A stretch of 64,000 nt of DNA from Cryptomeria japonica (Eukaryota > Streptophyta > Pinopsida > Cupressales > Cupressaceae), in contig NC_081415.1 of NCBI RefSeq assembly GCF_030272615.1, positions 265,639,925 through 265,703,924 on the forward strand. Reading direction: 5' to 3'. The position numbers and the translations under genes are program-made. Of this stretch, positions 47,422-59,597 are shown one piece after another (within the stretch, counting starts at the first letter, position 1; the number at the start of each line of letters is the position of its first letter). Under the pieces are notes generated by a model that was not told where the DNA came from, did no database searches, and saw nothing but the letters and a program-made list of their open reading frames with translations.

Positions 47422-50207
47422 TTAGTCATTTATTTGTTTGTCAATATCAAAGGTGAATTTAGGCAAAATGAGACAAGATTTGTACAATTTAATGGTTTCT
47501 GACAATGTGTCATAAATGGTTTGCAGTCTCTTATTCAATGTCACCTTGTCATCTTCAATCATTTTTAAGAATGTTTGTTTTCTCACTTCCTTAAATCTGT
47601 CCAAGACTATGTGTAGCCGTTTTCTCCAAAGAGTCAAAATTGTTGTTTACATTATTAATCAATTGAATCAATTTACTAGAGGGGTTGTTATTTGAATCTA
47701 GAGTTACATTTGTAGCCACCTTCTGTTGAACATCAATGGACATCAAAATTAACTTTTTATCTTCAATTTCAGATTTCACCAAGTTTTGGTTGGCTTGAGC
47801 TTGGACTGCAACAACAAGCATAAGCTTCTCTATAGGAGATAACTCGCCAATATCAACTAACCCATCAAGATTGATCTAGGGTGAAATTCCTATTACTGGA
47901 GGAGTGGTAGTTGCTAGATTGGCTATGATTTTGCCTCTGTTCACCTTAGTTGTCTCAGCTTCTCTTGACTCAACATCCTTCTATTGAATCTCAGGGGTTG
48001 TAGTGATGTCAGTCACCGGAGGATTGTCATTGGTCTCACCATCAATTGTGGTGTTACCTTGGTTTTCTAGTTGATCCTCAAACTAAGTTTCCACCTTCTG
48101 ACTTTCAGAATCACCTTGCTTGTCTTTTGGCTGAGATGATTTAAAGGCATCTTTGTAGAAAGGGTCATTCTGATTGATCTTCTTCCATATTTCCTTTGTC
48201 TCTTTTCTCACCTCCTCAACATTACCCATCATTAACCTGTTTATTTTGTTTTTGCTTCTGAATTCCTTTTTATTGGCTTCTATAATTAATCTATTAACTT
48301 GATCATGAGTTATACATGCACAACTATTTACAAGTACTCTCTCCCTCATCTCTCTATCCATTTTACGTGCATTCATCCTTCTAGCATCTACAATACTATA
48401 CAGGTCCTTTGGAACAAAATTCTCTAACTCAATCAATGTCTTACTAAAATTATGCAAGTATGATACTACCACTTCCTCTTCTTTTCTTTGATCACCATCA
48501 TCAAAATTGTCAAAATTTGCTTGAAGATTCTTCAAGTTTCATCCACTAATATCTCATCTATTAACTGGTCTATTGATAGAGGATGAATTATTGTATACTT
48601 ACCTTCTATATATCTAGATTCAAGGTCCTTGTCCGATCGACTCTTGACCTGTCTTCTTCTTTGGGGTCTTCCGGAGGGAGCAAGATCTGACTTGGTCTTT
48701 TTGCTAAGCTGAGCTCCACCAGATTGAGGCTTGCTCACCTATCTGAAAAATTCACCTCTTTTATTTTCTCTTCCTTTCTCTTCCCCAGATTCCATTTCTG
48801 AGGCCTCTAGAGATGCAACGACATAAGTTCTTTTAGGTTTTTCTTTTTGTTTTAGCACACCTTTTCCGGATGGGGTAGGATTTGTAGGTTGTGCCACTAG
48901 AGTAGTAATAGACTTAGTTTCCTCATTCTGAGCATATTTCTCTTTGGCCTTCTTCACATCCTCCTTGGTGAAGCCCATCTAAGAAGCTACTTCTTCTCCC
49001 ATCTTTGTTACCTTTCTCTTTTGGGCAGGAACAATGAACTATTGGTGCAAACTAAGGTCCTTTTCTTTGAATGTCCTAAATCTCCCTTCCTTGGGATATA
49101 CCGATTGACCGAGAAGATGTTGTGAATAATATTCAAGTGTAACAAAGTCAACTTCATACCCCATGGCATGATCCAGACAATCTGGGGCTCCACTACTTCC
49201 ATCAGCCATTGATCCTTATCCACCATGAAGCAAATGGTTTGCTCATACTTCTCAACCACCTCCTTAGTAATCCTTTCCATGTTCTTCATTGAGGCTTGGA
49301 AGGTTTTGAAGTATCCCTAGAGGGAAAATATCCTCATAGTAGAATCACCAATTCCTAATAGACCTTCCTTGATCTCCATGACCACCGATATATCATAGGT
49401 CCATGGGACCTTTCCATTTATACCGGGTATCTCTTGCAAAAAGTATAGTGCTAGGCAAATGAGTGTACCATATTTAAAAGTATGTTTTTTTTCCTACTTA
49501 ATGTTCTTTAGATTTCTCAATAACTCATTCATAAGTGTCGTGCATAGATCATACCTCTTGTCTTGTTTAAGCATCTGACATGCGGAGTAGATGGCAGTAC
49601 CAGAGATAGAGTTGTATCAGATGGACTGGTAGACCTTGTATCATAATACCATTGAAGAAAACTTCACAACATTCTTCAAAATATCATTTACAGTCATGGC
49701 TCTGCTATCAAACTTTGATCCAGGGGTAGCTATGACAGTGTCATTTGAAACTTTTCTCAGGCTGGGCACATCATCGGTTTCAGCCAAACCAGTTACAATA
49801 TGGATTGCGTGCTTGGTAATTTTTTGGAGTCTATCAAGCCATATGAATTTGTCATGCACATGGCTCAAGATGTAGTGGATCCACTCTACTTCATCAAACA
49901 TTAGAAAATGTATTAACTGAGAGAAACCCTCATCATGCGGCTCCTTATATTCGGGTTTGAGATTTCCCAAACTGTCAGTCAAATGCTTGTTGTAAAGGTC
50001 CAACATGTCGGCATTCCCGAGTTCCTCAAGGTCACAATGAATGTAAGCCCTAATGTCCTCATTGTGTAGAACTTCATAGGGCATAGATGAGAATGCACCT
50101 ATCGGATCATCCTCAACCGATTTGAATGGATGTTTCTTGAAGACTAGACAAGCCCTATCCTTGATCTCAACCACCAAAGGAGTCACAATACCAAAAATTG
50201 AAGCCAT
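47422..50207 (-). pseudogene. Long unknown minus-strand ORF between R repeats
   Basis: From an ATG at 50,207 (MASIFGIVTPLVVEIKDRA) to a TAA at 47,422-47,424 lies a frame equal to about 925 codons, broken by a few stops (after 49,641, near 49,520 and 49,340, at 48,739) and two or three frameshifts (near 49,010 and 48,535). The N-terminal third is ordered-looking (…DLYNKHLTDSLGNLKPEYKE…, …FSQLIHFLMFDEVEWIHYIL…). The middle is Lys/Ser-rich with a basic patch (SGRPQRRRQVKSRS). The C-terminal third is rich in Lys, Glu and Asn and likely coiled coil. I see no RT, integrase, protease or transposase motif and do not recognise the family. The length of conserved frame between stops argues it was coding. 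Confidence 0.55.
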
Positions 50208-50597
50208 TTTGAATACTAGGGTTTGTGAAAAACTAAAAAGTTAAACAAATAGATACCTTGCTTCACAACCGGACCTTAGAATTAACTTAGAAGTCTCTAA
50301 AATTGTTGTTAAGGTCACCAAGTTTCTTTCTCTTACTTGTTTGATCGCATTGTAACGAATGAAGTCCTGAAATGCACTTTTATCCTTCAAAAACCTAATT
50401 TTTCACTGATAAATGCAACAACCAGTTATCATAATCTTAATGAAATTTCATACCAGAGCATAATATCCTTTAGAAAGTTTTGGATATCATCTAGACATAT
50501 GATTCACTCCTTCTGCAACCTTTCAGAATTTATTGCAGACCACCGAAGAGGGGGTTCTTAGAATATGCATGAAAAGATCCCCCTAAGGCATAAAACC
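50208..50597 (-). other. Spacer between the two minus-strand ORFs
   Basis: Non-coding, 390 bp. Just upstream of the ATG at 50,207 the minus strand reads ACAAACCCTAGTATTCAAA, which looks like an ordinary plant 5' leader. Nothing else recognised. Confidence 0.4.
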
Positions 50598-51020
50598 CTA
50601 GTTACCGGTTGAAGATACTTCACCAGATTCGAGTGCAGACCCATTGTCAGCTCTAGATTCATCCTTTCTCATCCACATCTTCTCATGCTTCTCCTTGATC
50701 TCTTCTACCTTCGCTTTTCCCTTCTCATCTGATTTTTTCTTGTCTACCGAAGTATTGTTCTTGCTTTCGCAGTACTTTGCAATGTGACTAGTTTTTTTGC
50801 ATGCTTGGCAAATAACATTATTCTTCATAGGTCTAAAGTTGATCTGATTTTATCTTGATCTGCACTGTTTAGAAATATGTCCAAACATTCCACAAGCAAT
50901 ATAGCATATTTTGTTTTGAAAGTTATTTATTACTTCTCTACACACATTTGACTTGTGTCCAAAATTATTGCATATGAAACATTGACCGGTAAAGGTAGAA
51001 ACACTATTCATGTTGTTCAT
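50598..51020 (-). pseudogene. Zinc-knuckle ORF with three CCHC motifs
   Basis: Minus strand, from an ATG at 51,018-51,020 (MNNMNSVSTFTGQ) to 50,598. Three CCHC boxes follow one another: CFICNNFGHKSNVC, CYIACGMFGHISKQC (one extra residue in the first gap) and CQACKKTSHIAKYC (Ser in place of the usual Gly). One stop near 50,853 separates the second and third. After the third comes a Lys/Glu-rich tail. Such knuckles bind single-stranded nucleic acid and are typical of Gag proteins. Its start lies only about 15 bp from the TATA-like box of R copy 3, so a leader and perhaps a Gag N-terminus seem to be missing. Confidence 0.6.
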
Positions 51021-51021
51021 G

Positions 51022-53199
51022 ATACAATTTTTCCTTTATAGTGGAAGCATAACTTTGATTGGGTATTTAGCTCAAAAACCCTAGCCAACTAGGGTTAGGA
51101 TACAATAGGAAGGAAAATACATGAATTAGATCAAAGATCTGTTTGCTTGTGTTCTAAAGAAAGTCCACTCATGTAGAGAAGGACAAAAATAAGTAATTGA
51201 TATAGTTGATGAAGTTAGGAGACACCAAAACCTAGGCAACTCAATCAAAGAGATGGCATTTGAACATTCTTTTTTATGACAGGAAAGACTTTGTGCATAA
51301 TAAATGGGCATGGGAAGCCTTGAGAAGTGTCTCTAGAGCCTGGATGAAGTAATTGAAGTTGTCTTTCATCAAATGGAAGTGGTTGGAATGAAATCAAATC
51401 AGATTTAGACCACTGAAGAGGTTAGGAAATAAATATTGACCTGCTAGTTAGCAACAACCCTAAGACTAGCCATTTGAATTTGAACACTCTACCTCAAGTT
51501 TGAATGCAAGTCATTAGATCTGTCTTCATGTGCAAAATAGCAGCTGAGATGCACTATGAAAGTCTTTGTCGTGTGTGTGAAGTAGGTTACCCGCAACTGC
51601 AACACAAGCACTCAATAGATCATAACAAGCATGGTTAGCAAATCGAAATCAAATGAAAGATAAACTATGACAGAGCGACCTATCACCTCCTAAGAGATGT
51701 GAGTGTGGATTTTCTCTCAGATGTAAATAAGCAATCACGGTGACTTGAATATACCAAGAGAGAGGATTTAAAATGATATGATGTGCAAGCTAGATGAATG
51801 CATGATTAAACTAGATTGATCCAAGAAGATAATTATGCTAATGGTATGCATGATTATGCTAAATGATGATGCAATTAAGCTAGATGAGAGATTCATTATG
51901 CTATATGATTCAACAATTATGCTAGAAGATGATCAAATTGATCTATATCTAAGATGAAATAATTGATTAACAATGCTAAACTAGGATAATAGAAATGATA
52001 TGCCCATAATAACAATGCTTGAAATGAGATGAGATGGGATGTATCTGCCTATAATAACAATGCTTAAGATGACATGAGATGGATCCTTTGTGCTCCAAAA
52101 TGGGGGATATTTATAGGATTTCCAAGGCTAGGGGTGAGGTGGTATGAATCAATGGTCAAGATTGAGTCTAAAGATATCAAGGGTCAAATTAGAGGAGGTT
52201 GGAGGGAGGGACACTTTTCATCTCTATGGTGACAAGTGTTAAGGAGCCTTGCTCATAGGAGGGCAAGTGTCCAGGGAAGGAGACATGTGGCATAAGTGCC
52301 ATGTGTCTCAAGGGGAGAATATCCAACCCATAGGAGGTTAGGATAAGGAGGTCAGGATGTGCAAGATAGGATAGGGTTAGTTAAACCCAAGGTTAGGTGG
52401 TTAGAAGTTAGGAGGCATGTGGGGAATTTGAATTTTTTAAAATTCAAATAATAGGAAAAGGCTAATTAACTTTCCACAACTTAGAAATTGATTTGTTTTA
52501 ATTAATTAGGGGATTAGAAGAAATGAATTAAATGGGGGGAGGATTAATTAATTCAGATTAATTAATGAAAGGGGACTATTGAAATGAACTTATTAAATAA
52601 TTCCTTAGATTCATTAATAAGTGGGTGAATGGGGGAATTTAATCAAATTGCTAGTGAATTCAATTAAATTGGGAAGGAGGATTAATTAAATAATTGCTTA
52701 TTTAATTAATTATCTTTAGACCATTTTTAGGTGTATATAATCTTCATAATGGGAGATTAAAACATCACCATCAATCTACATTTGCATTGTTAGACAGATG
52801 GTGAAGATCAAACGAGGGGCCCACCTTAGCGATTCATGCCTTCCTCTGCAGCTCTGCAAGTGAACATTTGATCTTTACTTTCTTCCTGTGGACTTGTAGA
52901 ATCATATTTCACTTCACACACCCTTCTTGTCACCCACATTAACACTTGAAGGCTATCAGGCCAATAAAATATCCCCACATCAGGTTCTTGTCAACTTCGA
53001 CAATCGTTGGCCCCACCTTATTTCTTTATGCCACCTTCATAGCTTCATAGGTCTTGTTTCCTTTATTTATTTCTACTTCCAAACTTGCAAAGGATACACT
53101 ATTTTGTGTACTTTATTTTTCATCACTCTGCAACCCCATAGGTTCACATTTGAACCTTATTTTCTACCTGCAAATCTACATAGTAGAATTTGCACTTAT
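51022..53199 (-). repeat. R repeat, copy 3, split and truncated
   Basis: Parts 51,022-51,566 and 52,745-53,199 match copies 1 and 2 except for the outer left 400 bp, which are missing here. The TATA-like box is at 51,034-51,041 (minus). A Tat-type solo LTR sits in the middle (51,567-52,739) and Gypsy element 2 is inserted at 53,200, so the rest of the copy lies, if anywhere, beyond the window. Confidence 0.7.
51567..52739 (-). repeat. Solo LTR of a Tat-type Gypsy element
   Basis: 1,173 bp, minus orientation. The intact form of the insertion site can be read in R copy 2 near 46,885 (AAGTCTATGTAATGGGAG). Flanks are GTCTT (51,562-51,566) and ATCTT (52,740-52,744), a 5-bp target duplication with one transition. 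The right end, GGTGTATATA, differs from the GGTGTATACA of the Gypsy 2 LTR by a CA to TA change. A TATA box for the element strand (CTATAAATA) lies near 52,110. No internal sequence is left. Confidence 0.85.
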
Positions 53200-54355
53200 T
53201 GTGTGAGCTTGAATTTCATCCTTAGAATGTTACCTGTAATAAGTTAGTTTCACAAAATACCAATGGAAATGCTTACAGGAAATCCAAATTCAACCAATGA
53301 AACTACATCAAATACATATTAAAATAAAACATTATTTTACCTTCATGGCTTATGTCAAATTGTGTCCTAACTCCACTGTTCCTGGTTGTAGATGGTGTAC
53401 TCTTAGACAATACATTGTTGGCTTCCAAGATGGCATATGAAGAATGGACTGATAACTTGTAGAACTAACTGATGCTATGGTATGCAATACTACACGATTA
53501 TGCTAAAATGCTATGTGATATTTGCTATTGCTATTTGCTTCAAAAATTCACAGATGCATATGATTGATTGAAAAACTATTTTGAAGACTCACTCTCTCTC
53601 AACTAAAGCTCTTGATTTTATAGACTTTGAGAGGATTAGGTGATGTGGCTCAGACCAACGGTCTTGATCAAATCTACAAATTTGGATGGCTATGAGCAAA
53701 GGTGAAGGTTGAGAGAAAGGGGGAAGGAGAAGACAAGTGTCACTCATCTCACCTTGACTGGGTTGCTGACTGAGAGAATCTAGGGATGGTTGGAGGAAAT
53801 TTAGGCATGAGAGGACAAGTGGACTCAAGTCCTTCCTAAGATGTAGGCGGTGTTGGAGAGAATATAGGAAATGGTTATGAAATATGTGTACGTACACAAT
53901 TTTCATTAAATTTGGAAGTTGGAAATAAATGATAAATTAATATTTAAGAAATATTAATTTCCTTAGTCACATGTTTGATGAGTTGGCAAAGGGAAGATGA
54001 AGTGGAGATGGAGGGTGAGTTGGATAGGAAAGATTAAATAATTTAAGAAATTATTTAATATTTGAGACTATAGGATAAGAGAATAACTATTAAATATTAG
54101 ATATTTAATTGCTTGGAGTTGATAATTAACTATTGGATATTTAATTAACTTGGTTAGAGGAATAATTAAATATTAGATATTTAATTAATTAGAGGAATAA
54201 GATAGATGAATTAATTAATAGAAAGTCATGAAATGAATTAACTAAATTAATCTTTTCAAATTAACTATTTAATAGGAGAATAATTATTAAATAAATATTA
54301 AATAAATATAGAATATTTATTTAATTGCTCATAGCCAATTTTTAGGTGTATACAT
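53200..54355 (-). repeat. 3' LTR of Gypsy element 2
   Basis: 1,156 bp; in plus orientation TGTGTGAGCT ... GGTGTATACA. TATA box for the element strand (TATAAAAT reverse complement) near 53,612-53,620. Same length class and right-end sequence as the solo LTR at 51,567-52,739. Confidence 0.85.
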
Positions 54356-54370
54356 TTTGCCCCTCTTTGA
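54356..54370 (-). other. Polypurine tract of Gypsy element 2
   Basis: Reverse complement of CAAAGAGGGGCAAAA, next to the LTR; same as in element 1. Confidence 0.85.
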
Positions 54371-54859
54371 AATGATGTTGAGACAACATTGTTTCAAAGA
54401 TTAAATCAAGTCTCGATAATGCCTGATAGAGATTGAAAATCCAGATTGTGTGCCCCCTCAGGAGATTGATCGTGAAATTGTTGAAAATTTAAGTTTGAAC
54501 GATTAATCTCGTGATAATGTGATAAAAATTCAGTCAATTAAATTCATTTGTAAAAAATAAATTAAATTGCCCCATTGTTGAAATTAATTACTCTTCAAAT
54601 AGTAAATATAAAATTAACCAAGGCTAATTTTAACTTCATTGTTATCCTTGTCAGCTTTTGGAGAGAATATTCTTGTTGAGGTGACCAAATGGTGATTCCA
54701 ATGGAGTGTCATCATTTTGAGCGAGTTCGGCGATATCAGTGGCCTGTCGAGTATGGTTATCCAGTATGTAACTTATCCCAAGTTGTGTTTTCAAGTTTTC
54801 GTTCAAAATTTCATGTTTTAGGCATTTTTTTGAATTTTTTGATTTTTCTGATTTTAGAT

Positions 54860-55140
54860 TAGCGCTTTTGCAATTTGTGTTAGCGCATATGCAATTTTGT
54901 TTAGCGCAAATGAATGTTTTAGCACATATGCTCTGTATGTTAGCACAAACGCTTAGGATAGCGCTTATGTTTCATTTGTTAGCACTTATGCTCAATAGGA
55001 TAGTGCAAATGCATAAAGCAGTGCATATGCATGGTTGATTAGCACATATGCTAAAAAAGATAGTGCTTTTGTTTAAAGTAGCGCATATGCATCGTTGATT
55101 AGCGCATATGCTAAAAAAGATAGCACTTTTGTTTAAATTT
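54860..55140. repeat. AGCGC-motif array, Gypsy element 2
   Basis: At least a dozen units of about 20 bp with cores TAGCGCTTTTG, TAGCGCATATGC or CpG-decayed forms (TAGCACATATGC, TAGTGCTTTTG). It sits between polypurine tract and antisense mobile-domain frame, as in element 1. The AAAAGCGCTA orientation relative to the element is the same. Confidence 0.7.
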
Positions 55141-55269
55141 GAGATTGTTGATAGGTACAAAAGCTAAAAATCACTTTGATGATTAGTTTTAACATGTTTG
55201 ATATGCATGTATGATGAAATAGAGTCATGATTGAGTGATTATATGATTGATAGATAGCTTTGATTACTG

Positions 55270-55405
55270 GATTGAGTAGCTCTGATTAGCGTGATTGATA
55301 GATGTGATGATTGAGTAGCTCTGATTAGCTTGATTGATAGATTTGATGATTGAGTAGCTCTGATTAGCTTGATTGATAGATTTGATGATTGAGTAGCTCT
55401 AAGAA
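55270..55405. repeat. 39-bp tandem repeat, Gypsy element 2
   Basis: GATTGAGTAGCTCTGATTAG begins units at 55,270, 55,309 and 55,348, and a partial one at 55,387. The 39-bp spacing is exact. Nothing alike is seen in element 1, so the array arose in this lineage. Confidence 0.92.
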
Positions 55406-55590
55406 ACTAATTTAGTTTCTGATGCAAGAGCTTAGCAGAGTTTTGAGTGAACTCAGTGATTGATAAAAAACCATGATTGATAGGTTTTTTTAAAATGTTT
55501 TGATAGCTTAAGTTGCTTCAATTTGTTTTGATAGATAGAAAGATAATGATTTCTTTAGTTTGATTTGATTGATTGATTTCTCTTGAAAAA

Positions 55591-57726
55591 CAGGAGAAAC
55601 TTGATGTTCTCCAGTGTCATGAGAAATTACTGGCCATACATCATTTAGTTCCAGAGTTGTCCCAGGCTGAGATTAGATGCCTGTGGTTTACGCCATTTAT
55701 TATTTATGCCTGAGATTACACATAATAGAGGATTGTTGACTGCATTAGCCGAGAGATGGCATAGCGAGCATAACACTTTCCACCTGCCGATGGGTGAGAT
55801 TAGTGTGACTCTTGAGGATGTCTACAGGATTCTACACATCCTGGTGACTGGTGAGCTTGTACGGTATAATCATAGGATCGAGTTGGGACAGAGGCTTGCA
55901 GTGTCATGTTTGCTAATGAGAACATCGGTAGAGGAGAGGTCCGATGGGTAGATATGGTGATGTATTACAAGACTCTTCCTGTTATTCTTGTTGGTTTGAT
56001 TGGAGGATTCATATGTCCTGATAGGCGATCGCGAGGTTTTCCTGTTGGATGGGGTGAGGTTCTTTTGAGTATGATGTAGCATCGTACATGATATGCTTGG
56101 GGTGTTTGCATGTTGGTACATTTATATCATGATCTTCACCAATTTGTGTATGATGAGAGTGCTAGTTTATCTACAGGATGCACTTTATTGCAGATCTGGT
56201 GTTGGGAGCACATTGCTATTACACGACCTATCCATCATAGAGTTTGTGGAGAGAGGTAGCCATATGTTTATTTTTATGCTGGTATCCTTACTCAGCATAA
56301 GCTGGGTAAGATGGAGTATTGGTGTTGGGTGCTTGATTCTTTAGATAGCATTACTTGGAGACCATATGTTGATTGTGAGTCATGGATGGATGATGCACAA
56401 ACATTACCATGTATCATGCAGAGTAGATATATTATTGGTCAGACACCTTTCATTGTTGAGTGACAGTTGATTGATTGGATTTTGAGACAGTTTGGTATCA
56501 TTCAGCCTATGCCTACTGGTGTGACGATATATGCACGACGATATAGAGATAGGCCAGATTGGGGACCGTCTTTGTCATTTGAGATTGCTCGTGAAGATTT
56601 TATTACTACTTCGAGAGTGGCATATGATATGAGATTACACATTCTTGATCCTAGGGTTACTGCAGAGTATTCTCAGTATATATTAGTGCATCCATTTCCT
56701 CGGATTAGGGATCCAGCAGATCCTCCTCCTAGCTCAGGAGATGATGATGATGATTCAGATGATCTTGTTATTAGGAGATGGAGATGTAGATGAGAGCTTA
56801 GAGCTACTCATGAGGGTAGGAGAGGTGGAGATGATGGTGGGGATGGAGGTGGTGGTGGTGGTATACCTAGACGGAGGGGACGTCGATTGAGAGTCCGTGG
56901 AGGACCATTTGGATCGGTTGGCAGGATTGAGAGACCTCGTCCTATGGGTGGGAGAGATGTTGGATGGATTGGGAGGGATACTAGTAGGGTAGGGATGAGA
57001 TCACCTAGAGGATTGCCATTGACAGGAGGGAGGGTGACTGGATTAGATGGGGGTTGTGGGAGAGGTATTGATTTTGGACAGATTGAGCTAGATCCTAGGG
57101 TTATTGCAGCGCATGGTGGGGATGATGAGGATCATGAGGATCATGTTCCCTTGATTAGATGACGGGTTCAAAGAGTTACTCATACTGAGATTCTAGCAGT
57201 TGGACAAGTTGGTGGTGAGGGGATTGGGGTTTATGCACCATAGTAGGATCTACCAGAGCAAGTTGCACTAGTGCAAGATATGCCAGATGTGGTTATACCA
57301 GATCATGATGTGCCAAGGCATGATACTATTAACAGTCTGAGAGAACAGATTGATTAGCTTCAAGCACAGATACAGACTCTTACGACCAAGAGAGACACAT
57401 CTGTTAGGAGACAACAAGATACTCAGGGTCTTCTTGATCATATTCAGTAGGTTGGTTCAGGTACTCTCTCAGTTGATACTGTTAGAGCATTATATCGGGT
57501 TGGGAAGGAGACTTCCTATTGGTGACAACGATATGAGGAGGTAGTTGCAGAGAGTTAGAGAGCAAGTAGTTATCAGACCACCGTGTTGATGGACACTAGT
57601 AGTGGTGGGGTCATGGGACCTCCTCAAAGGAGTGGTGATCATGGTAGACAGATATCTAGAGGATCTTCTCACCCACAGCCACAGAGATGGATAGAGTCAG
57701 GTGGTAGTGATACAGGACAGTCATGA
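55591..57726 (+). pseudogene. Plant-mobile-domain ORF, antisense to Gypsy element 2
   Basis: Plus strand, opposite to its element. LAERWHSEHNTFHLPMGEI then SVTLEDVYRILHILVTGELV (about 55,735-55,860) is the mobile-domain core; DWILRQFGIIQPMPTGV (from about 56,470) matches the conserved RQFG block near the end of the domain. A hydrophilic tail follows: acidic run, Gly/Arg-rich stretch, a coiled-coil-like LQAQIQTLTTKRDTSV segment near 57,360, ending at a TGA, 57,724-57,726. Frameshifts and stops divide it. The start is unclear; an intron acceptor-like CTTGAAAAACAG precedes 55,591. Known PMD proteins act in transposon silencing; a role for retrotransposon-borne copies is not established. Confidence 0.72.
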
Positions 57727-57829
57727 CTTGATTTGAGGCACTTGTATTGTTTATCTGATATCATTGTATACTTGGACTTTTATTGTTGGATGATGATCTA
57801 TATGCAGACATGGATTCTATATGATAATG

Positions 57830-58470
57830 CTTTTTATTATGCATGTTACTCTATTTGATGATGATCTATATGCTTATATGCTTTGATTTTATGGATGAAA
57901 TGATTAGATGAATAATGATATGATGATAATGACTTACATGATGCAAATGATAAATACTTTTGATTTTTGATTTTAATGATCCTAGATGCAAATGAAAATT
58001 TCACTTAAATGATGTAAATGCAAATGATCTATATGAAAATGCAAATGAATGATTGCTTAATGCTTACGATGATGTACATACAAATGATCTATATGAAAAT
58101 GAAAATTAATGATTACTTAATGCTTACAATGATGTACATACAAATGATCTATATGAAAATGTTTTTGGATTTTATGCATGCAACTAAATGATAAATGGAA
58201 TAATGATGATACACTATATGATGAATAGAAAATGCACTTATTTTAATGCAAACTAATGCAATGATAAAATGCAGCTAAATGAAATGGATAATGAGGAAAA
58301 AATAAATGTACCTACAATGATTAAATGCAAATTGTTTTTGTTTGTCCAAGTATACTCAATCTTTATTTATGACTGTTGATCTGTTAATAAAATGAAATGC
58401 TTATAATGCAATTGATCTTGAATGCTTATAATGCAGACGAATAATGAGCTAATGAAATGATCTAACTACA
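57830..58470. repeat. ATG/AAATG-rich low-complexity DNA, Gypsy element 2
   Basis: Short words AAATGATC, ATGCAAATG and AATGAT fill this stretch. It contains a 60-bp tandem repeat starting at 58,021, 58,081 and 58,141 (CAAATGATCTATATGAAAAT each time). It is the counterpart of 11,280-12,240 in element 1. Confidence 0.8.
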
Positions 58471-58504
58471 AATTGTACTACCATTCTTCATATACTATCT
58501 TGTA

Positions 58505-58775
58505 ACAGTGCTTGATTTCATCATTGAGCTTTAAAATGTTGTAAGATAATGCAAGGAGCTTGTCATAAAGATTCAAGATGACCTGAGTATTCCTTACATG
58601 GATTTTGATATAGCAAGTTAATACAAGCAACTTGATATAATGGATCAAGTTGACCTGAGTATTGCTTGCAGAACAGACAAGGATTATCTCCTTTCATGCA
58701 TGACTTGAAATGTCCTCCTTGATCTTTTGCTGATCATATCCTGAGACAAGTTCATACCATAGTAAGAGATAAACC
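58505..58775 (-). other. Conserved non-coding block with hairpin, Gypsy element 2
   Basis: Reverse complement aligns with 10,785-11,045 of element 1, including TTGTCTCAGGATATGATCAG, AGATCAAGGAGGAC, CTGCAAGCAATACTC and CAACATTTTAAAGCTCAATG. One hairpin is perfect (CAACTTGA / TCAAGTTG, within 58,628-58,652); the second stem is degraded to about 4 bp (near 58,562-58,581). Confidence 0.6.
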
Positions 58776-59597
58776 ACAAACAACAATCAAAGAAAATAAT
58801 CATGCCTCATCATAGCTTCTCTAGTCATGGACATCCTTGAGTCGCATAGAGTACATAATTAGCAATAAAATCAAGATATAAACACTAAACCTTGTATATC
58901 ATTCACATGTTCTTATGGTCATTAACTGATATAATCATCTGGATGAACGATCTTTGATAATCCTTTATAGCTTGCTAGTTGATTCTTCATTTTCTAAGTT
59001 TAATGATTCAGTTGTTGATGAGATGCCTTGATTGATTTGTTCTTTGTTGCTTGTTATCTGTTTCAAAACCCTAGATGTTTTTGTTTTTTTCTAAGTTTTC
59101 CAAATGTTTTTGGATTTTCAAAAATTCAAAAGATCACCTCAGCTAAAGGAATTTAGGATTTTGCCCCTAGTGGAAATTTTTATTTATTATGGATATATGA
59201 ATTGATCAAGATCCAAACCATGGCGGGATACAAATGTAGATTGGTTGATGCTGATAAAATATAAGACAGTGACTATGACAAGTATGTCAAAGATTGTTAA
59301 TTGTTGGTAAGCTGCATATTTCTTGCTAAATGGTTTAGAGCAATGGATGCGAAAGATGGAATATACGAGATAGGATAGATGGAAGTGATAGATTGGATAT
59401 GATGACATGGATAAGTGCGCAAAGCGATCTCATAGATGGAAGAACTTACTTTTTTAGATAATGCCTGCTTACCAGGTTTTCACCATCTAAATTTATTGCA
59501 TTTTTCTCATGTTTTGATTTTTTTGTCTTTTCTGATTTTCACTCTTTTATGCCTTTTTTTTTCTTTTTTCTTTTTTATTTTTTTAGGATTTTATATC
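58776..59597. other. Non-coding spacer after pol, Gypsy element 2
   Basis: No coding signal on either strand. The TTTTTCTTTTTTC-rich part near 59,515-59,585 is low complexity. GCCTGCTTACCAGGTTTTCA near 59,462 mirrors a site near 9,890 in element 1. Confidence 0.5.
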
